From positions 1 through 6,714 of the forward strand of contig QMTB01000086.1 of NCBI GenBank assembly GCA_003649845.1: 6,714 nucleotides of DNA. Reading direction: 5' to 3'. The notes beneath the pieces were generated by a model, which was given only the letters and a program-made list of their open reading frames with translations, was not told the DNA's origin and ran no database searches. Of this stretch, positions 4,966-6,714 are shown piece by piece (position 1 is the first letter of the stretch; each line of letters opens with the position of its first letter). The DNA is from Thermoplasmata archaeon. Its GTDB lineage: Archaea > Thermoplasmatota > E2 > DHVEG-1. The translations under genes were made by a program, and so were the position numbers.

Positions 4966-6313
4966 ATCAAGGTTTTTTAAGAAATTAACCGCTTGTGGAA
5001 TACTGCTGATATTATTCTTCAGCACGGTGGAGGGGTATAATAAAGATGTTTATTTTAAATGGCTTTCTGAATGCAATAATCAAAACCCTTCATTTAAACC
5101 ATATGTTGTGATAGCTCTCCTAGATACAGGAATCAATCCATATCATGTGATATTTAGAAGACCTGATATGATTCGACATCCTTACACTTATATCGAAGGT
5201 TTTCCTAAAAATGCGTTATCCCTTAACCTGACATTTGGCAAAGATTACGAGAAAGACGTTGCGAAAGATAACGCCATTTGGAAGGAAACGAAAGGGCGAA
5301 CTATTTACTGGATTCCTAGGACAAATATTCTTACCATAAGTTTTGGGAAATTTACCAAAGAAGGATCATATATACTTGATCAGCAGGGTCATGGAACTGG
5401 AAGTGCATCTGTTATCGCTCAAGAAAATCCAAATGCGATCATCCTGATGATTCAAACAAGTGATGAGAATCTCACAGAAGCTTTATCATGGGCGGTAAAT
5501 CAATCATGGATAGATATTATTTCCTCTCAATTTTTTTACAAACGCAGTATTACAGGCTCTTATCCTGTTTGGAGAGATTATCCAGAAATAAGCAAAAGAG
5601 GAGTAGAAAATGGGAAAATCATTATAAATGGTGCGGGTAATAGAAAATTACCTCCATGGTTCAGCAATGTGGCTGGTCCACCATGGATCATCAATGTTGG
5701 AGGAGCAGAAAATTATTCTCATGGAATTGATCTAAAATCAGCATGTTATACTGATTATGTATCAAGTTTTACAAGATTTATAGCGGATCATAGAAATACC
5801 ACCCACTACTGGATTAGCGCAGGAACAAGTTTATCCGCACCTTCAGTGGCAGGAGTATTTTCATCTATATTGCTTGAATTAAGAAAAGAATACAATTACA
5901 CCCGAGGTATAGTAAATAATTCTCTTATTTATATTCCAGACGAGGGAATCAGAATAACAAATCATGATCTGAGAAATGTTGTTAATCATACGGCAACATA
6001 CTGGCATACGCTCCAGTGGTGCCCTTGGAAAAGTCTATGGTGGAAGCTTGAGATACCATGGATTTCGGGATATAATCCAAGTCCATTATTAGAACATTTG
6101 ATAAATCTCATCTTTGGATTTTTGATGAAAAAACTAGTGAGTGCAAATGTTCCTGTAAATCCATTTGCTCCATGGCTACAAATGGGATGGGGGTTTGTAA
6201 ATGAAAGCGTTGACATTTTACTTGGCAGAAAAGAAATGCCTGAAAAGCCAGATGGAGCAACAAAATTTATGGAATGGATCTATGAGATAAGAAAAGACAT
6301 ATGGATGGTTTGA
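4958..6313 (+). CDS. Secreted subtilisin-family (S8) serine protease, copy 2
   Basis: 451 aa, the same length as copy 1 and clearly its paralogue along the whole length. The signal peptide covers about residues 1-26 (FFKKLTACGILLILFFSTVEG). The triad is Asp56 in VIALLDTGINPYH, His145 in QQGHGTGS, Asn228 in NGAGN and Ser291 in AGTSLSAPSVAG; here the canonical proline after the Ser is present (P295). The C-terminal GWGFVNES motif is at 410-417. No propeptide separates the signal peptide from the catalytic domain. Sequons include N90, N171, N181, N252, N280, N313, N320, N343 and N415. Residues 351-395 differ strongly from copy 1 and contain Trp clusters and an amphipathic LLEHLINLIFGFLMKKL stretch. 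The start ATG lies within the last codons of copy 1 (ATGAATAA), so translation is probably coupled. The motif set is more orthodox than in copy 1, making this the safer call for an active protease. Confidence 0.9.
   Translation: MNKSRFFKKLTACGILLILFFSTVEGYNKDVYFKWLSECNNQNPSFKPYVVIALLDTGINPYHVIFRRPDMIRHPYTYIEGFPKNALSLNLTFGKDYEKDVAKDNAIWKETKGRTIYWIPRTNILTISFGKFTKEGSYILDQQGHGTGSASVIAQENPNAIILMIQTSDENLTEALSWAVNQSWIDIISSQFFYKRSITGSYPVWRDYPEISKRGVENGKIIINGAGNRKLPPWFSNVAGPPWIINVGGAENYSHGIDLKSACYTDYVSSFTRFIADHRNTTHYWISAGTSLSAPSVAGVFSSILLELRKEYNYTRGIVNNSLIYIPDEGIRITNHDLRNVVNHTATYWHTLQWCPWKSLWWKLEIPWISGYNPSPLLEHLINLIFGFLMKKLVSANVPVNPFAPWLQMGWGFVNESVDILLGRKEMPEKPDGATKFMEWIYEIRKDIWMV
6197..6252 (+). repeat. 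Direct repeat, 3' end of protease copy 2 (identical to 4849-4904)
   Basis: This is the second member of the 56-nt perfect repeat shared by the two protease genes. The identity stops abruptly at an A/T difference at 4905/6253, after which the copies again differ every few bases. Confidence 0.9.
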
Positions 6314-6378
6314 TTTCAAAGAGATAAAAGAGGTTTAGATGAAAAGATTAAAGAAGGGGATTTAGTTACGGTGAAAAT

Positions 6379-6384
6379 GGAGGT
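6379..6384 (+). promoter_or_regulatory. Ribosome binding site of the ferredoxin gene
   Basis: GGAGGT is 8 nt before ATG 6393. No convincing TATA box is seen in the 79-nt gap after the protease, so the ferredoxin is probably co-transcribed with it. Confidence 0.7.
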
Positions 6385-6392
6385 TTGAAAAA

Positions 6393-6602
6393 ATGAAAAA
6401 GGAATTTGAAGAGGGCGAGATAAAAATAACGATTGATTATGATAAATGTAACGGCTCTGCTGAATGTGTAAACTCTTGTCCAGTGAACATATTCAGTTTA
6501 GATAATGGAAAAGCTGTTGCCTCAAATCTAAGTGAATGCATCGAATGCTGCGTTTGCGTTTCAGTATGTCCAAATGGAGCTATTGAACACAGTTCCTGCT
6601 AG
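6393..6602 (+). CDS. Small bicluster ferredoxin, likely [3Fe-4S]/[4Fe-4S]
   Basis: 69 aa with two ferredoxin motifs; a cytosolic one-electron carrier. Motif 2 is complete: C49-x2-C52-x2-C55-x3-C59-P. Motif 1 reads C19-x2-S22-x2-C25-x3-C29-P, so serine replaces the second ligand. In classic 2[4Fe-4S] ferredoxins C1-C3 of motif 1 bind cluster I together with the last Cys of motif 2. Loss of the second ligand is typical of 7Fe proteins with a [3Fe-4S] cluster, although Ser ligation is conceivable. Two extra cysteines (C53, and C69 at the very C-terminus) have no assigned role. The short N-terminal extension MKKEFEEGEIKITIDY is acidic and leads into the first strand. It has no signal peptide, in contrast to the secreted proteins upstream, so sharing a transcript with them may not imply a shared function. 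Its redox partner is not in the window. Confidence 0.88.
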   Translation: MKKEFEEGEIKITIDYDKCNGSAECVNSCPVNIFSLDNGKAVASNLSECIECCVCVSVCPNGAIEHSSC

Positions 6603-6621
6603 AAAAATTCATATCTTATAA

Positions 6622-6633
6622 CTTTTATTTTTT
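6622..6633 (+). terminator. T-rich archaeal-type terminator after the ferredoxin
   Basis: CTTTTATTTTTT lies 20 nt past the stop codon with no preceding GC hairpin, as is usual for archaeal intrinsic termination. A second tract (6677-6694) could act as backup. Confidence 0.5.
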
Positions 6634-6714
6634 AATCCATCATTCTATCTAGGCATATAAATAAGACACGCTTCAATTTCTTTCTTTTTTATTTAAAGAT
6701 GGTACAGGTATACC
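6634..6714. other. Downstream intergenic end of the window
   Basis: This stretch holds a TATA-like CATATAAATA (6654-6663) that could serve a plus-strand gene starting beyond the right edge. It also holds a pyrimidine-rich tract (6677-6694) and a perfect 8-nt palindrome GGTATACC at the very end. No start codon with a ribosome binding site is seen, so no gene is called. Confidence 0.3.

Noticed and set aside
4985..5005. Possible lipoprotein box (LTAC) in the copy 2 signal peptide
   Set aside because: The Cys at residue 13 precedes the hydrophobic core instead of following it, so it does not fit a lipobox.
5986..6216. 76-codon open frame on the minus strand
   Set aside because: It is antisense to the C-terminal region of copy 2, with no independent signal of coding or initiation.
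6707..6714. Perfect palindrome GGTATACC at the window end
   Set aside because: Eight bases are too few to mean anything without the sequence to the right.

Overview
The window looks like part of an AT-rich archaeal chromosome. The evidence is circumstantial but consistent. Start codons are preceded by GGAGGT, AGGTGA or GGGTGA motifs. Intergenic spacers carry TATA-like boxes rather than bacterial -35/-10 pairs. Ile ATA and Arg AGA/AGG codons are common. Three secreted proteins are dense in N-x-S/T sequons. The lineage cannot be fixed from the sequence alone.

Left half, minus strand (1-2843): an acyl-CoA metabolism unit. The upstream gene is a single-chain CoA-transferase of the glutaconate/3-oxoadipate type, with alpha-like and beta-like halves fused. 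Downstream of it, and running off the left edge, is an SCP2/thiolase-fold protein. It keeps the HDA histidine but has glycine where thiolases carry the nucleophilic cysteine. The pair suggests catabolism of an acid via a CoA thioester, with a cleavage or aldol step in place of ordinary thiolysis.

Middle (2844-3095): a very AT-rich divergent promoter region with TATA-like boxes for both directions.

Right half, plus strand (3096-6602): an unrelated unit. It begins with a small secreted glycosylatable protein of unknown function. Two tandem paralogous secreted subtilisin-family (S8) serine proteases follow; both are 451 aa and their genes overlap by 8 nt. A 69-aa ferredoxin closes the unit, and one cysteine of its first cluster motif is replaced by serine. 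T-rich tracts and a TATA-like element follow.

The two protease genes share a stretch of identical DNA at their 3' ends and differ in a tryptophan-rich segment. This indicates tandem duplication followed by divergence and probably local gene conversion. No RNA gene, CRISPR array, insertion sequence or replication origin was recognised.
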